From assembly GCA_049999725.1 (NCBI GenBank), contig JBNGIS010017840.1, positions 1 to 49,039 on the forward strand: DNA of 49,039 nt, given 5' to 3'. Positions 1 through 13,887 of this stretch are shown in pieces; within the stretch, counting starts at the first letter, position 1; each line of letters opens with the position of its first letter. The notes under the pieces are model-generated. The model saw nothing but the letters and a program-made list of their open reading frames with translations, was not told where the DNA came from and ran no database searches. The DNA comes from Haplomitrium mnioides (lineage: Eukaryota > Marchantiophyta > Haplomitriopsida > Calobryales). The translations under genes and the position numbers were made by a program.

Positions 1-2455
1 TTTTCACACTTCTACTCTTGTTTGAAACTTTTGATCTTCACACTGCTACTCTTGTTTGAAATTGTTGATCTTGACACTCCTTCTGTTGTTTGAAACTGTT
101 GTTCATTGTATTCTAATTTTTTTGAAGATGTTGTTCAAAACACGCCTACTCTTGTTTCAAATGGTTGTTTTTCACACTTCCATGTTTTAAGCGATTATTC
201 TTCACACTCCTTCTCTTGCTTGAAATTGTTCTTTGCACTTCTACTTTTGTTCTAAGTGTTGTTCTATACACTCTTGCTCGTGTTTTAAACTATTGTTCTT
301 CACACTCCTACTCTTGCTTGAACTGGTTGGTTTTCACACTCTTACACTTTTTTGAAACAATTGTTCTTCACACTCCTACTCTTCGTTTGAAACAATTGTT
401 CTTCAAACTCCTCCTCTTATTTGAAGCAATTGTTTTTCACACTCCTACTCTTGCTTTAAATAGCTGATCTTCATACTCCTACTCTTGTTTCAAAATGTTG
501 TTGTTCTTACGAGTGCTACTCTTGTTTGAAATGGTTATTATTCACATTCCTTGTCTTGTTTGAAACTATTGTTTTCACATTTCTACTCTTGTTTGAAACA
601 ATTGTTCTTTGTATTCTATTATTTTTTGAAGATGTTGTTCTTCACACTCCTTCTCTGGTTTCAAATGGTTGTTCTTCACCCTCCCATGTTTAACACAGTT
701 GTTCTTCACACTTCTTATCTTGTTTGAAACTGTTCTTCACACTCCTACTCTTGTTTGAATTTGTTTCTCTTCACACTCCTACTCTTGTTTGAAATAGTTG
801 TTTTTCACACGCTTGCACATTTTTGAAACAATTGTTCTTCACACTCCCACTCTTGTTTAAAACAATTGTTCTTGACACTTCTTCTCTTGTTTGAAATTGT
901 TGCTCTTTACAGTCCCACTCTTGTTTGAAATGGTTTTTCTTCACACTCCAACTCTAGTTTGAAATGGTTGTTCTTCACACTCCTACTCTTACTTGAAGAT
1001 GTTGTTCTTCACACTCATACTCTTGTTTGAAACAATTGTTCTTCACACTCCTACTCTTGTTTGAAGCTATTGTTCTTCACACTCCTACTTTTGTTTGAAA
1101 CAATCATTCTTCACACTCCTCTTGTTTGAAACTATTTGTCTTCAAAGTCCTATTCTTGTTTGAAATTGTTTTTGACACTTTGACTCTTGTTTGAAGTTGT
1201 TGCTCTTCACACCCATGCTCTTGTTTGAAACTATTCTTTACACTCCAACTTTTGTTTGAAATTGTTTTTCACACTTCTACTCTTGTTTGAAATTGTTGTT
1301 CTTCACACTCCTACTCTTGTTTGAAATGGTTGCTCTTCACATATCTACACATTTTTTAAGGAACACTTCTTCACACTCTCACTCTTGTTTCAAACTATTT
1401 TTCTTCAAACTCCTCCTTTTATTAGAAAATGTTGTTCTTTTTACTTCTAGTTTTGTTTTAAACATTTCTTCTTCTTACTCCTACTTTTTTCTGAAACAAT
1501 TGTTCTCACAATCATACTCTTGTTTGAAGATGTTGTTCTTCACACTCCTACTTCTGTTTGAAAAAATTGTTCATCACATTTCTACTCTTGTTCGAAAAGT
1601 TTGTTCTTCACACTCCTATTCTTGTTTGAAATAGTTGTTCTTCACACCTCTATTGTTGTTTGAAGATGTTGTTCTTCAAATTCTACTCTTTTCTAGACGG
1701 TTGTTCTTGACACTCCTACTCTTGTTTTAAAGAGATAGTCTACACACTCTTTCTCTTGTTGAAAATTGATGTTCCTCACTTTCCTACTTTTATTTGAAGA
1801 TGTTGTTCTTCACACTCCTCCACTTCTTTGAATTTGTTGTTCCTCACAATCATACTTTTGTTTGACAATTTTCTTGTTTCACACTTCTAGCCTTGTTTGA
1901 AATGGTTGTTCTTCACAATCCCCTTCTTGTTTGAAAAGGTTGGTCTTCACATTCCCACTCATATTTGCGATGGTGAATCTTCACACTCCTTTTCTTGTTT
2001 GTAGTTATTGTTCTTCACACTCTTACTTTTGTTTGACACATCTATTCTTCACACTCTTCTTAGTTAAATTGTTTTTCTTTGCACTCCTACTCTTCTTTGA
2101 AACTATTCTTCACACTCAAACTCTTGTTTGAAATTGTTTCTCTTCACACTCTTACTCTTGCTTGAAAACATTCTTCACACTCCTACTTTTGTTTGAAATT
2201 GTTCTTGACACTCCTACTGTTGTTGAAACTATTTCTTTCACACTCCTACTTTTGTTTGAAACAACTATTTTTCACACTTCTTTTCTTTGAAACCATTAGT
2301 TTTCACACTCCTACTCTTGTTTGAAATTGTTCTTCACACTCTGACTTTTGTTTGAAATTGTTGTTCTTCACACTCCTACTCTTGTTTGAAACTTTTGTTT
2401 TTCTCATTCTACTCTTGTTTGAAGATGTTGCTCTTCACACTTCTACTCTTGTTTG

Positions 2456-2770
2456 AAACAATTGTTCTTTACACTCACACTCTTTTTTCAAACTACTCTT
2501 GAAACTCCTATTCTTGTTTTGAGTTGTTCTTTAAACTCATACTCTTGTTTGAAACTTTTTTTCTTCACACTACTACATTTGTTTGAAACGATTGTTCTTC
2601 ACACTACTACTCTTGTTTAAAACAGTTGTTCTTCACACATTTGCGCTTGTTTAAAGTTGTTTTTCCTAACACTCCTTCTCTTTCTTTGAAATGGTTGTCT
2701 TTCATACTCTTATACTTTTTGGAAACAATTGTTCTTTACACTCTTACTCTTGTTTGAAATGGTTGTTCTT
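2456..2770 (+). repeat. Higher-order satellite segment, copy 1
   Basis: This run of about nine variant units shares its private variants with 4296-4610, at a constant offset of 1840 bp. Shared marks include CAAACTACTCTTGAAACTCC (2491 and 4331), a TTTTGAGTTGTTC link, a TTTGAAACGATTG unit and TTCTTTGAAATGGTTG. Sharing of unit-specific variants in the same order shows a block duplication within the array rather than independent mutation. Confidence 0.85.
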
Positions 2771-4295
2771 CACAAACCTACTCTTATTTGAAATTATTTG
2801 TCACACTACAACTCTTGTTGGAAATTTTCATTCTTCACACTCCTACTCTTTTTTGAGATTGGTTTTCATACTTCTAATCATGTTGTGCTTTACACTCCTA
2901 CTCTTGTTTGAAATGGTTGTTCTTCATACTTCTCCTCTTGTTTGAAGATGTTCTTCTTCACACTCCTCTTCCTATTTGAAACCGTTGTTCTTCACACTGC
3001 TACTCTTGTTTGAATCAGTTGTTCTTCACATTCTTGCTCTTGTTTAAAACTATTCTTCTTGACAACTCTACTCTTGTTTTAAACTGTTCCTAAGACTCCT
3101 TCTCATGTTTGAAATTGTTCGTCACACTCATACCTTTTTTAAAACTTTTTTTCTTCGCACTCCTACCATTGTTATAAATAGTTGTTTTTCACACTCTTTC
3201 TCTTGTTTCAAAAAGTTGTTCTTCACACTTTTAATCTTATTTGAAGTTGTTGTTCTTCACACTCCTACTCTTGTTTGAAATGGTTGCTTTTCACACTTCT
3301 CTTATTTGAAATTTTTGTTCTTCACACTCCTACAATTATTTGAAATTGTTCTTCGCACTACATTCCTTGTTTGAAATTTTCATTCTTCACACTCCTACTC
3401 TTTTTTGAAACTGTTTTTCACACTTCAACTCTTGTTTGAAACCGTTCTTCATACTTCAACTTTGTTTGAAATTGTTGTTCTTTACAGCTCTACTTTTGTT
3501 TGAAACTATTGTTGTTCACACTCTTACACTTTATTGAAACAATTGTTCTTCACACTCCTACCCTTGTTTGAAACAGATGTTCTTTACACTTCTCCTTTTG
3601 TTTGAAGATGTAGTTCTTCACACTCATACTATTGTTTGAAATGGTTGTTCTTCAAACTCCTACTCTTGTTCGAAAATGTTGTTGTTGTTGTTGACACTCC
3701 TACTCTTGTTTGAATCAATTGTTCTCCACATCATTCTTTTGTTTGAAGATGTTGTTCTTCATACTCCTACTCATATTTGAAACAATTGTTTTTCACACTC
3801 CTACTCTTGCTTAAAAAGGTTGTTCTTCACACTTCTACTCTTGTTTGAAAGTGTTGTTCTTCACACTCCTACTCTTGTTTGAAACGGTTATTCTTCATAC
3901 TCCTATTCTTATTCTCACCAATTGTTCTACACACTCTTACTCTTTAAAAAAAATAAAATTTCTTCACTTTTCTACTCTTATTTGAAGATGCTTTTCCTTA
4001 CACTCCTACTTTTTACAATGTTTGAAACAGTTGTTCTTCATACTTCTGCTCTTTGTTTGAAATAGTTGTTCTTCACACTCCTACTCTTGTTTGAAGATGA
4101 TGTTGTTTACACTCCTACTCATGTTTCAAACAGTTGTTGTTCGTACTCCTACTCTTGTTTGAAATTGTTGTTGTTCACACTCCTACTCTTGTTTGATACT
4201 ATTTTTCTTCATTCCTACTCTTGTTTGAATCTCTTGTTCTTCACACTCATACTCTTGTTTGAAAATGTTGTTCTTCACACTTCTACTCTTGTTTG

Positions 4296-4610
4296 AATTT
4301 ATTGTTCTTTACACTTGCACTCGTTTTTCAAACTACTCTTGAAACTCCTACTCTTGTTTTGAGTTGTTCTTTACACTGATACTCTTGTTTGAAACTTTTT
4401 TTCTTCACACTACTACGTTTGTTTGAAACGATTGTTCTTCACACTACTACTCTTGTTTGAAACAGTTGTTCTTCACACTTTTACGCTTGTTTGAAGTTGT
4501 TTTTCTTGACACTCCTTCTCTTTCTTTGAAATGGTTGTTTTTTACACTCCTACACTTTTTGGAAACAATTGTTCTTTACACTCCTACTCTTGTTTGAAAT
4601 GGTTGTTTCA
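4296..4610 (+). repeat. Higher-order satellite segment, copy 2
   Basis: This is the partner of 2456-2770. The order of variant units is the same, and the two copies differ by scattered substitutions, so the duplication is not recent. Confidence 0.85.
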
Positions 4611-7600
4611 CACTCTTACACTTTTTTGAAAAGACTATTCTTCACATTCCTACTCTTGATTGAAGATGTTGTTGTCTACAATGCTACTCTTGTTTGAAAC
4701 AATTGTTGTTCACAATTGTACTCTTGTTGGAAATTATTGTTCTTCACATTGCTACTCTTGTTTGAATATGTTGTTGCTCACACTCATACTCTTGTTTTAA
4801 GTTGTTTTTGAGACTCCTACTCGTATTTGCAATGGTTGTTCTTCACACTTCTACTTTTTTTTGAAACAACTACTCTTCACACTCCTCTTGTTTGAAATTG
4901 TTGTTCTTCACACTCACACTCTTGTTTGAAACTATTCTTCACACTATGATTCTGGTTTCAAATTTTTTCTCTTCACACCACACATCTTTTCGAAACTCTT
5001 CTTCACACTTCTACTTTTTTTTGAAACCGTTCTTCACACTCATACTCTTGTTTGAAACTATAATTCTAAACACTCCTACTTTTGATTGAAACAACTAGGC
5101 TTCACACTCCTCTTGTTTGAAACTATTTTTCTTCATAATCCTATTCTTGCTTGAAACCGTTCTTCACACTCTACTTCTTTTTGAAATTTCACACTACTAC
5201 TCTTGTTTGAAATTGTTGTTCTTCACACTCTTACTTTTGTTTCAAATTTTTGTTCTTCACACTACTACTCTTGTTTGAAATGATTGTTCTTCTTATATCT
5301 ACTCATTTTTGAAACATCTCTTCTTCACACTCTCACCCTTATTCAAACGGTTGTTCTTCATGCTCCTCGTTTTATTTGAAAATGTCGTTCTTCTTACTTC
5401 TAGCTTTCTTTGAAACACTTGTTTTTCACACTCCTACTTTTTTTTAAACAATTGTTTTTCATACTCCTACTCTTATTTGAAGATTATGTTGTTCACACAC
5501 CTACATCTGTTTGAAATAGTTAATCTTCACACTTCTACTCTTACTTGAAAAGTTTGTTCTTCACACTCCTGCTCTTGTTTGAAATTGTTGTTCTTCACAT
5601 TCCTACTATTGGTTGAAGATGTTGTTCTTCAAATTGTACTCTTTTTTGAAACTGTTGTTCCTCACGTTCCTATTCTTGTTTTAAACAGATAGTCTATAGA
5701 CTCTTTCTCTTGTTTGAAATTATTGTTATTCACTTTCATGTTTTTAACTGAAGATGTCCTTCTTGACTCTCCTACTCTTGTTTGAAACTATTGTTCTTCA
5801 CACTCCTGCTCTTGTTTGAAGATGTTGTTCTTCACACTTCTCCACTTTTTTGGATCTCTTGTTCTTCACACTTCTACTATTGTTTTGAATTGCACTTGAG
5901 ACTTCTACTCTTGTTTCAAATTGTTCTTCACACTCATGTTTTTTTTTAACTCTTTCTATTCACATTCTTAGCCTTGTTTGAAACGGTTGTTCTTCACAAT
6001 CCTACTTTTGTTTGAAATGGTACTTCTTCACCCTCCTACTCTTGTTTGAAGTTGTTCTTCTTCACACTCCTCTTGTTGAAATTGTTGTTCTTCACACTCC
6101 TACTCTTGTTTGAAATCGTTCTTCACACTATGAATCTTGTTTGAAATTATTTCTCTTCACACCCCTACTCTTGTTAGAAACTATTTTTCACACTCCTACT
6201 CTTGTTTGAAACTATTGTCTTTTAGACTCTTACTTTTGTTTAAAGCAACTATTTTTCACACTCCTCTTATTTGAAATTGTTAGTTTTCACACTCCTACTA
6301 TTGTTTGAGATTGTTCTTCACACTATGACTTTTGTTTTAATTGTTGCTCTTCACACCCCTACTCTTGTTTGAAACCATTTTTCACTCCTAATTTTGTTTG
6401 AAATTGTTTTTCAAACTCCAACTCTTGTTTGAAACTGTTGCTATTTACACTCATACTCTTGTTTGAAACTATTGTTCTTCTCACTACTACTCTTGTTTGA
6501 AATGGTTGTACCTCACACTTCTACATATTTTTGAAACAACTCTTCTTCACACTCCTACTCTTGTTTCAAGTGCTTGTTCTCCATACTCCTCCTTTGATTT
6601 GAAAATATTGTTCTTTACAGTTAGAGTTTTGTTTGAAATGTTTGTTGTTCACACTCCTACTCTTGTTTGAAGATGTTGTTCTTCACACTCCTACTTCTGT
6701 TTGAAACAATTGTTCTTCACACTCCTACTCTTATTTGAAAAGGTTGTTTTTCACACTTCTACTTTTGTTTGAAACTGTTGTTTGAAGATGCCGTTCTTCA
6801 TATTCTACTCTTTTTTGAAACGGTTAATCTTCTCACTCCTATTCTTGTTTTGAACAATTAGTCTACAGACTCTTCTTTCATTTAAAGTTGTTGTTCTTCA
6901 CTTTCCTACTCTTATTTGAAGATGTTTTTCTTCACTTTCCTACTCTTGTTTGAAACGGTTGTTTTCACGCTCCTACTCTTGTTTGAAAATGTTGTTGTTC
7001 TCAACAGTGCTACTCTTATTTGAAAAAGTTGTTCTTCACACTTCTACTCTCGCTTGAAATAGTTGTTCTTCACACTCCTACTCTGGTTTGAAATGGTTGT
7101 TCTTCACACTCCTCTTGTTTGAAATTGTTGTTCTTCACACTCCTACTCTTGTTTGAATTTCTTGTTCCTTGTATTCCACTTTTGTATGAAAGTTTTGTTC
7201 CTCACACTCCTATTCTTATTTCAAATGGTTGTTTTTCACACTCTTACACTTTTTTGAAGCAATTCTTCTTCACATTTCTACTCCATTTTGAAACGGTTTA
7301 TCTTCATTCTCCTTCTCTTTTTTGAAACAATTGTTTTTCAAACTCATACTCTTGTTTGAAAATGTTGTTCTTAACAATACTAGCCTTGTTTGAAATGATT
7401 GTTCTTCACACTCCTACTTTTTTTTAAATGGTTGTTTTTAACACTCCTACTCTTGTTTGAATTAATTGTTCTTCAAACTCTCACTTTTGTTTGAAAATAA
7501 GTTCTTCACACTCCTACATTTGTTTGAATATATTGATCTTCACACGCCCACTTTTGTTCTCAATTGTACTTTACACTCCCACTCTGGTTTTAAACTGTTT

Positions 7601-10383
7601 TTTCACACATATAATCTTGTTTGAAACTTTTTCTTCACACTCCTACTCTTGTTTGAAATTGATGTTCTTCACACTCCTACTTTTGATTGAATTGGTTGCT
7701 CTTTACATTCTTACTCTTGTTTGAGACGGTTGTTCTTTACACTCCTACTCTTGTTCAAAGTTTTTTTTCACACTCCTATTTTTGTTTGAAAAAACCATTC
7801 TTGACACTCACCTTGTTTGAATTTGTTGTTCTTCACACTCCTACTCTTGTTTGAAATTGTTCTTCATACTCCAACTCTTGTTTGAAGTTGTTGCTCTTCA
7901 CACCTCACTCTTGTTTGAGACTATTCTTCACACTCCAACTTTTGTTTGAAATTATTTCTTACACTCCTACTCTTGTTTGAAAGTGTTGTTTTTGGCACTC
8001 CTATTCTTGTTTGAAACTCTTGTTTTGCACACTTCTACTCTTGTTTGAAAAGGTTGTTTTTCACACTTCAACACCTTTCTAAAACATCTCTTCTTCACAC
8101 TCTCATTCTTGTTTCAAACAATTGTTCCTTACACTCCTACTTTTGTTTGAAACAGTTGTTCTTCACACTCCTACTCTTGTTTCAAAAGGTTGTTCTTCAC
8201 ACTCCTACTCTTGTTTCAAAAGGTTGTTCTTCACACTCCTACTCTTGTTTGAAAAGGTTGTTCTTCACAGTCCTACTCTTGTTTGAAACTGTTGTACTTT
8301 AGACTTCTACTATTGTTTGAAAATGTTGTTTTTCACACTCCTACTATAATTTGAAATTGTTTTTCTTCACATTCTACTCCTTTTTGAGATGGTTGTTCTT
8401 CGAAATTCTATTTGTTTTAAGAAAATTTGTTCTAGACACTATTGCTCTTATTTGAAATTGTTAATTTTCTTTTTTTCTACTCTTATTTGAAAATGTTCTT
8501 TTTCACACTTCTACTCTTGATTGAAATGGTTTTTGTTCATACTCCTACTCTTGTTTGAAACAAGTGTTCTTCACACTCTTACTCTTGTTTGAAGATAATG
8601 TTGTCTACACTCCTACTCTTGTTTGAAACAATTGTTCTTCAGACTATTACTCTTGTTTGAAACTAATTATCTTTACACTTCTACTCTTGTTTAAATCTAT
8701 TGTTCTTGACATTCTTGTTTTAAACTTTTCCAGAGACTCCTACTCTTGCTCAAAACTGTTTGCCACACTCACACTCTTGTTTGAAACTATTTTTCTTCAT
8801 ACCCTACCCTTGTTGAAATAGTTGTTCTTCCCACCTCTACTCTTGTCTGAAATGGTTGTTCTTAACATTCCTACTCTTTTTTGAAACAGTTGGTTTTCAT
8901 ACTTTTACTCTTGTTTGGAGTTGTTGTTCTTCACAATTGTAATATTGTTTGAAACGGTTGTTCTTCACACTTCTACTCTTATTTGAACTTTTGTTCACAC
9001 TACATTTCTTGTTTGAAATTTTCATTCTTCAGACTTCTACTCTTGTTTGAAATAGTTTCTCATATTTCTACTCTTGTTTGAAGTCGTTCTTCACACTCGT
9101 ACTTTTGTTTGAAATTTTTGTTCTCTACAGTCCTACTCTTGTTTGAAATTGTTGTTCTTCACACTCCTACTCTTGTTTGAAATGGTTGTTTTTCACACTC
9201 TTACACTTTTTTTGGAAACAATTGTTCTTCATACTCTACTCTTGATTGAAGATATTGCTGTGTACACTCCAACTCTTGTTTGGAATAGTTGTTCTTCACA
9301 CTCCTACTCTTGTTTGAAACTATTGTTCTTGACTCTCCTAGTCTTGTCTGAATCTATTGTTCTTCACACTCGTATCTTATTTCAAACTATTCTTTAGACT
9401 CCTACTCTTGTTTTAAGTTGTTCACACTCATAATCTTTCTTGAAACTTTTTTTCTTCACACTCCTACCCTTGTTTGAAACAATTTTTCTTCACACTACTA
9501 CTCTTGTTTGAAACGGTTGTTCTTCACACCTTCACTCTTGTTTGAAGTTACTTTTCTTCACTTTTCTACCATTGTTTGAAATGGGTGTTTTTCACGCACC
9601 TCTTGTTTGAAGTTGTAGTTCTTCACACTCCTACTACTATTTGAAATGGTTGTTTTTCACACTTCTACACTTCTTTGAAACAATTGTTCTTCACACTCTT
9701 ACTCTTGATTGAAGATGTTGTTGTCTACACTCCAACTCTTGTTTGAAATAGTTATTCTTCACACTCCTACTCTTGTTTGAAACTATTGTTCTTCACACTT
9801 CTACTTTAGTTTGAATTTGTTATTTTTCACACTCGTACTCTTGTTCTAAACTATTCTTATGACTCTTACTTTTGTTTGAAGCTATTTCTCGCGCTCATAC
9901 TCTAGTTTGAAACTATTTTTCTTCACACTCCTACCCTTGTTTGCAATAGTTGCTCTTCACACTCTTACATTCTTATTTACAACGATTGTTTTGCACAATT
10001 GTACTCTTGTTTGAAGTTGTTGTTCTTCACACTCCTACTCTTGTTTGATACGATTGTTCTTCACACTCCTACTCTTATTTGCAACTAGTCTTCACACTAC
10101 ATTTTTTTGTTTGAAATTTTCATTTTTCACACTATTACTCTTGTTTGAAATTGTTTTTTACAGTCCTACTCTTTTTGAAACCATTCTGCAAACTTCTAGT
10201 TTTATTCTAGACTACTGTTTTTTACACTCCTACTCTTGTTTGAAATGGTTGCTTCTCACACTATTACACTTTCTTGAAACAATTGTTCTTGACACTCCTA
10301 ATCTTGTTTTAAATAGTTGTTCTTCAAAGCTCCCTACTTGTCTGAAGATGTTGTTCTTCACTCTCCTACTCTTGTTTGAAATA

Positions 10384-10679
10384 TGCTAGAGTACATTTAG
10401 CAACATATTTAGATGGATAAGAGGATGCTACCTCACCTAGGATTAGGTTGATAATCTATGATTAGTAACTATGTTAGGTTAACCCTATCCTAGGATTAAG
10501 TTAACTTAAACATGTGTGGATTATCACAATGTATGATTATTATTATGATTATTGAGTTTGAGAGAAGAAAGAAAGCTTGAGAAGAAGAGAAGAAGAAGGG
10601 AAGGGTTTTTTATCATCACCTTGTTGTATGAGCTAATGAGGCCACATGTTGCATGATTGTTGCACATCACACTACAACA
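10384..10679. mobile_element. Solo LTR inside the satellite
   Basis: The satellite is broken by 296 bp of unrelated sequence that starts TGCTAGAG and ends CTACAACA, so it has the TG...CA ends of an LTR. The five bases AAATA stand directly before it (10379-10383) and again directly after it (10680-10684), as expected of a target-site duplication made by an LTR-retrotransposon integrase. The satellite register continues across it. There is no coding sequence, primer site or second LTR, so it is best read as a solo LTR left by LTR-LTR recombination. A purine-rich stretch lies at about 10559-10606. Superfamily and strand are not determinable; the short length suggests copia. Confidence 0.85.
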
Positions 10680-13600
10680 AAATAGTAGCTCTTCACACTA
10701 CTACTCTTGTTTGAAATAGTTTCTCTTCACACTCCCACTCTTGTTTAAAATTGTTGTTGTTCTAAACACTCCTACTCTTGTTTGAAACGGTTGTTCTTCA
10801 CACTACTACTCTTGTTGAAATGTCATTGATTGTTTTTCTTACTTTTACTCTTTTTTGAAATTTTTGTTCTTCACATTACTACTTTTGGTTGAAATTATTG
10901 TTCTTCACACTTCTACTCTTGTTTGAAACTGTTTTTTTTTTTTTTTGCATTCTACTCTTGTGTGAAGATGTTGTTCTTCAAACTCCTACTATTTTTTTAA
11001 ATGATTGGTTTCTCAATCCTACTCTTGTTTGAAATAGTTGTTTTCACACTACTGCTTTTGATTGAAATGGTTGTTCTTCACACTCTGACCCATGTTTGAA
11101 AGTGTTTTTCTTCACACTCCTGCTCTTGTTTGAAAATGTTGTTTTTCACACTCCTCTTCATGTTTGGATCTGTTGTCTTTCACACTCTTACTAGCGTTTT
11201 AAGCAATACTTGAGACATCTACTGTTGTTTTAAACTATTTTCTATACTCATACTCTTGTTGGAAACTTTTTTCATTCACAGATCTAGCCTTGTTTGAAAT
11301 GGTTGTTTTTCACAATCCTACTTTTGTTTGAAACAAATGTGTCTCACATTCCTACTCTTATTTGCAACGATTGTTCTTTACACTCCTACTCTTGTTTGAA
11401 GTTGTTGTTCTTCACACTCCTACTTTTGTTTGAAAAAAATATTCTTTACACTCCTATTGTTTGAAACTATTGTTCATCATATTCCAACTCTTGTTTGAAA
11501 TTGTTCTTCACACTCTCACTTGTGTTTGAAATTGCTACCTTTCACACCCCCGCTCTTATTTGAAACTATTCTTCAAACCCCTACTTTTGTTTGAAACAAC
11601 TATTCTTCACACTCTTACTTCTATTCTAAACTATTGTTATTTACACTCCTACTCTTATTTGAAACTTGTGTTTTTAACACTCCTACTGTTGTTTGAAATG
11701 GTTGTTTTTCACACTCTTATATTTTTTTGAAACAATTGTTCTTCACACTCCTACTCTTCTTTGGAATGGTTGGTCTTCACACTTCTCTTTTTGTATGATG
11801 ATGTTGCTCATTACACTTCTACTCTTGTTGAAACAATTTTTTTTTCACACTTCACCTTTTTTATGAAGAAATTGTTCTTTACACTCCTGGTCTTGTTGAA
11901 ACGATTGTTCTTCACACTCCAACTCTTGTTTGAAACATATGTTCTCACACTCCTACTCTTGTTTGAAGATGTTTTTCTTCACACTCCAACTTTTGTTTGA
12001 AACTATTGTTCTTCATACTCATGCTCTTGTTTAAAGTTGTTCTTATGACTCCTACTCTTGTTTGAATATGTTCATCATACTTATTTTCTTGTTTGAAGCT
12101 ATATTTCTTCACACTCCTACAATTCTTTGAAACACTTGATTTTCACACTCATACTCTTGTTTGAAAGGGTTGTTTTTCACACTTTTACTCTTGTTTGAAG
12201 TTGTTGTTCTTCACACTCCTACTCTTGTTTGAAAGAGGTGTTGTTCACACTCCTACTCTTGTTTGAAACAAATGTTCATCACACTGTGACTCTTGCTTGA
12301 AATGGTTCTTCTTCACACTCCTACTCTTGTTTGAAACTATTGTTCTTTATGCTCCTACTCTTGTTTGAAACTGTTGTTTTTCACACTCCTACTCTTGCTT
12401 GAAAGTGTTGTTGTTCGCATTCTACTCTTGTTTGAAGATGTTGTTCTTCACACTCCTACTCTTGTTGTAAACGGTTGTTATTCACACTCCTAGTCTTGTT
12501 TGAAACTTTTGTTCTTCACACTCCTACTCTTGTTTGAAGATGTTGTTCTTCACACTCCTCCACTTCATTGAATCTATTGTTTTTCACACTCCTACTATTG
12601 TTTTAAATGGTACTTGAGACTTTTACTCTTGTTTTGAATTGTTCTTCACACTCATACTCTTGTTTGAAACTTTTTTCCTCACACTCCTAGCTTTGTTTGA
12701 AATGATTGTTCTCCACAATCCTACTGTTGTTTGAAACATATGTTCTTTATATTCCCACTCCTCTTTGTAACGGTTGTTCTCCACACTCCTACTTCTGTTT
12801 GAAATAACTACTCTTCACACTTCTCTTGTTTGAAACTGTTGTTCTTCACACTCCTTCTCTTATTTGCAATTGTTCTTCACACTCTCACTCTTTTTTGAAA
12901 TTGCTTCTCTTCACACTCTTTTTTGAAACTATTCTTCACACCTCTACTTTTGTTTGAAATTTCTCTTCACACTCCTACTTTTGTTTGAAGCTATTGTCCT
13001 TCAAACTCTGAGTTTTCTTTGAAACAACTATTCTTCACACTCCTCTTGTTTGAAATTGTTTATTTTCACACTCTTACTTGTGTTTGAAACTATTCTTCAC
13101 ACTCTAACTCTTGTTTGAAATTGTTGCTCTTCACACCCCTACTCTTGTTTGAAACTATTCTTCACGCTTCTACTTTTGTTTGAACCCATTTTTCACACTC
13201 CTACTCTTGTTTGAAATCATTGTTCTTCAAACTCCCACTCCTATTTGCAATGGTTGTTGTTCACACTCCTAGTCTTGTTTGAAGTTGTTGTTCTTCACAC
13301 TCCTACTTTGTTTGAAACAACTATTCTTCATACTCTTCTTGTTTGAAACTATTGTTCTTCAAACTATTGAAACTACTCTTCACACCCTGACTCTTGTTTG
13401 AAATTGTTTTTCTTCACACTTCTACTTTGGTTTGAAATAGTTCTTCACACTCCTACTCTTGTTTAAAAATATTGTCCTTCACACTCCTACTTTTGTTCAA
13501 AAAAACTATTCTTCACACTCCTCTCATTTGAATTTGTTAGTTTTCACGCTCCTACTCTTGTTTAAAAATGTTCTTCACATTTTGACTCTTTTTTGAAATT

Positions 13601-13887
13601 GTTGCTCTTCACACCTCTACTCTTGTTTGAAACTATTCTTCACACTTCTACTTTTGTTTGAAATTGTTGTTATTCACACTCCTAGTCTTGCTTGAAATTG
13701 TTGTTCTTCACACTACTACTCTTGTTGGAAATGGTTGTACTTCACACTTCTACACCTATTTGAAACAACTCTTTTTCACACTCCTACTCTGGTTTCAAAT
13801 GGTTGTTCTTCAAACTCCTCCTTTAACTTGAGAATGTTGCTTTTCACACTCCTAGTTTTGTTTGAAAGGTTTTTTCTTCACACTCCT
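10680..13887 (+). repeat. 34-bp satellite array, right block
   Basis: This continues the left satellite after the solo LTR: same 34-bp unit, same orientation, about 94 copies. It stops abruptly at 13887 in the middle of a unit (CACTCCT), where the LTR of Gypsy-A begins. ORFs such as the one at 11761-12000 are by-products of the stop-poor unit. Confidence 0.97.

Larger units (their letters stand above)
1..10383 (+). repeat. 34-bp AT-rich satellite array, left block
   Basis: The whole stretch is head-to-tail copies of a 34-bp unit with core CTTCACACTCCTACTCTTG followed by TTTGAAA and a variable link such as TGGTTGTT. The period is clearest at 8160-8270, where neighbouring units are almost identical. 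Most units carry several substitutions and small indels, so this is an old, diverged array of about 300 copies. The consensus has no stop in any of the three forward frames, so chance ORFs of 60-115 codons appear throughout. They cycle through peptides like LFFTLLLLFE, VLHTPTLV and CSSHSYSCLK and should not be called genes. The array runs off the left edge of the window. A dispersed minisatellite rather than a centromeric satellite is possible; location cannot be judged from sequence alone. Confidence 0.97.

Noticed and set aside
165-12000. Chain of 60-115-codon plus-strand ORFs rich in Leu, Phe, His, Thr and Ser
   Set aside because: They are frames of the stop-free 34-bp satellite unit, with the same three peptides in rotation and no start context or domain.
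1-13887. CRISPR-like array
   Set aside because: There is no repeat-spacer alternation. The whole 34-bp period is one diverging unit, and the window is plant DNA.
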